From Planctomycetota bacterium (lineage in GTDB: Bacteria > Planctomycetota > Planctomycetia > Pirellulales > Thermoguttaceae): 5,841 bases of DNA. A program made the translations under genes and the position numbers. The stretch is taken from assembly GCA_015661985.1 (NCBI GenBank), contig DQVB01000426.1, positions 1 through 5,841 on the forward strand, written 5' to 3'. The notes beneath the pieces were generated by a model. It saw only the letters and a list, made by a program, of their open reading frames with translations, searched no databases and was not told the origin of the DNA. Below, one piece after another: positions 5,749-5,841 of this stretch (position 1 is the stretch's first letter; every line of letters starts with the position of its first letter).

Positions 5749-5782
5749 GGCCGCGGCCGGACAATCCTGTCTGGCCGCGGCC
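5749..5782 (-). terminator. GC-rich 15-pair hairpin, possible intrinsic terminator on the minus strand
   Basis: GGCCGCGGCC pairs with a second GGCCGCGGCC (the arm is self-palindromic). The stem then has a G-T wobble and GACA/TGTC around the loop ATCC. On the minus strand the stem is followed by TTCC and five Ts (5740-5744), a fair terminator tail. On the plus strand there is no T-run. A minus-strand gene ending just to the right would fit, for example with the TAA at 5813-5815. Alternatively the hairpin lies in the leader of a plus-strand gene starting at 5815. Confidence 0.5.
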
Positions 5783-5814
5783 ACTACCGGGAGGGAAAAA
5801 GAGGTGCGCAGCTT

Positions 5815-5841
5815 ATGCTCGATTCGACCAACCGCCTCCGC
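5815..5841 (+). CDS. Possible start of a plus-strand gene, nine residues only
   Basis: ATG at 5815 opens MLDSTNRLR to the right edge. GAGGTG (5801-5806), a good anti-Shine-Dalgarno match, lies 8 bases before it. The codons favour C or G at third positions (7 of the 8 after the ATG). Nothing can be said of function. It competes with a minus-strand reading in which a gene would end at TAA 5813-5815 (last residues GGGWSNRA) and terminate at the hairpin at 5749-5782. The codon choice in that reading is less GC-rich. The two readings exclude each other in practice. Confidence 0.35.

Larger units (their letters stand above)
5320..5814. other. Gene-free stretch right of the Rrf2 regulator
   Basis: These 495 bases have no credible gene; two short open frames, of 70 and 76 codons, lack family resemblance and ribosome binding sites. 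The part from about 5390 to 5600 is visibly richer in A and T than the rest of the window, as expected of control DNA. It holds clustered dyads (5493-5580), a GATCTCC/GGAGATC inverted repeat with a 9-base loop (5638-5660), three overlapping hairpins (5683-5718) and the GC-rich hairpin at 5749-5782. Confidence 0.5.

Overview
This is a GC-rich bacterial window. Four complete genes all lie on the minus strand, with fragments of a gene at each edge. No mobile element, RNA gene or CRISPR array was recognised. The host cannot be fixed from this sequence. A quinol-dependent NO reductase, a GC-rich third codon position and long spacers between genes would suit a Gram-negative environmental bacterium. 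A planctomycete-like host is possible, but that is only a guess.

The layout is easiest to read in the direction of transcription, from right to left. An Rrf2-family regulator (4767-5267) has an IscR-like set of three cysteines and a histidine, and a well-formed sigma-70 promoter sits directly upstream. Next come a hemerythrin (HHE) di-iron protein (3700-4302) and a full-length single-subunit quinol nitric oxide reductase, NorB/NorZ (1125-3449), with all expected heme and FeB ligands. A small cysteine-rich YgbA-family protein follows (467-823), the family named after its nitrogen-oxide-responsive promoter. At the left edge is the start of a membrane-anchored protein (1-142) that I do not recognise.

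Together the four complete genes look like a nitric oxide defence cluster: a probable Fe-S/NO-sensing regulator, a di-iron protein, the enzyme that reduces NO to N2O at the membrane, and YgbA, whose molecular job is poorly known. In enterobacteria the comparable genes (ygbA and the di-iron gene ytfE) are scattered members of the NsrR regulon. Finding the family side by side with norB is independent genomic support for a YgbA role in NO stress. The genes are separated by gaps of about 250 to 465 bases rather than packed as an operon, so each may have its own promoter.

The gaps hold several hairpins and dyads: a 10-bp perfect stem before the hemerythrin gene (4397-4428), an imperfect long hairpin after norB (995-1034), and an 11-bp dyad before norB (3497-3507). 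The gene-free stretch right of the regulator (5320-5814) has two clusters of dyads. It then has three overlapping, mutually exclusive hairpins and a 15-pair GC-rich hairpin just before a possible plus-strand start at 5815.
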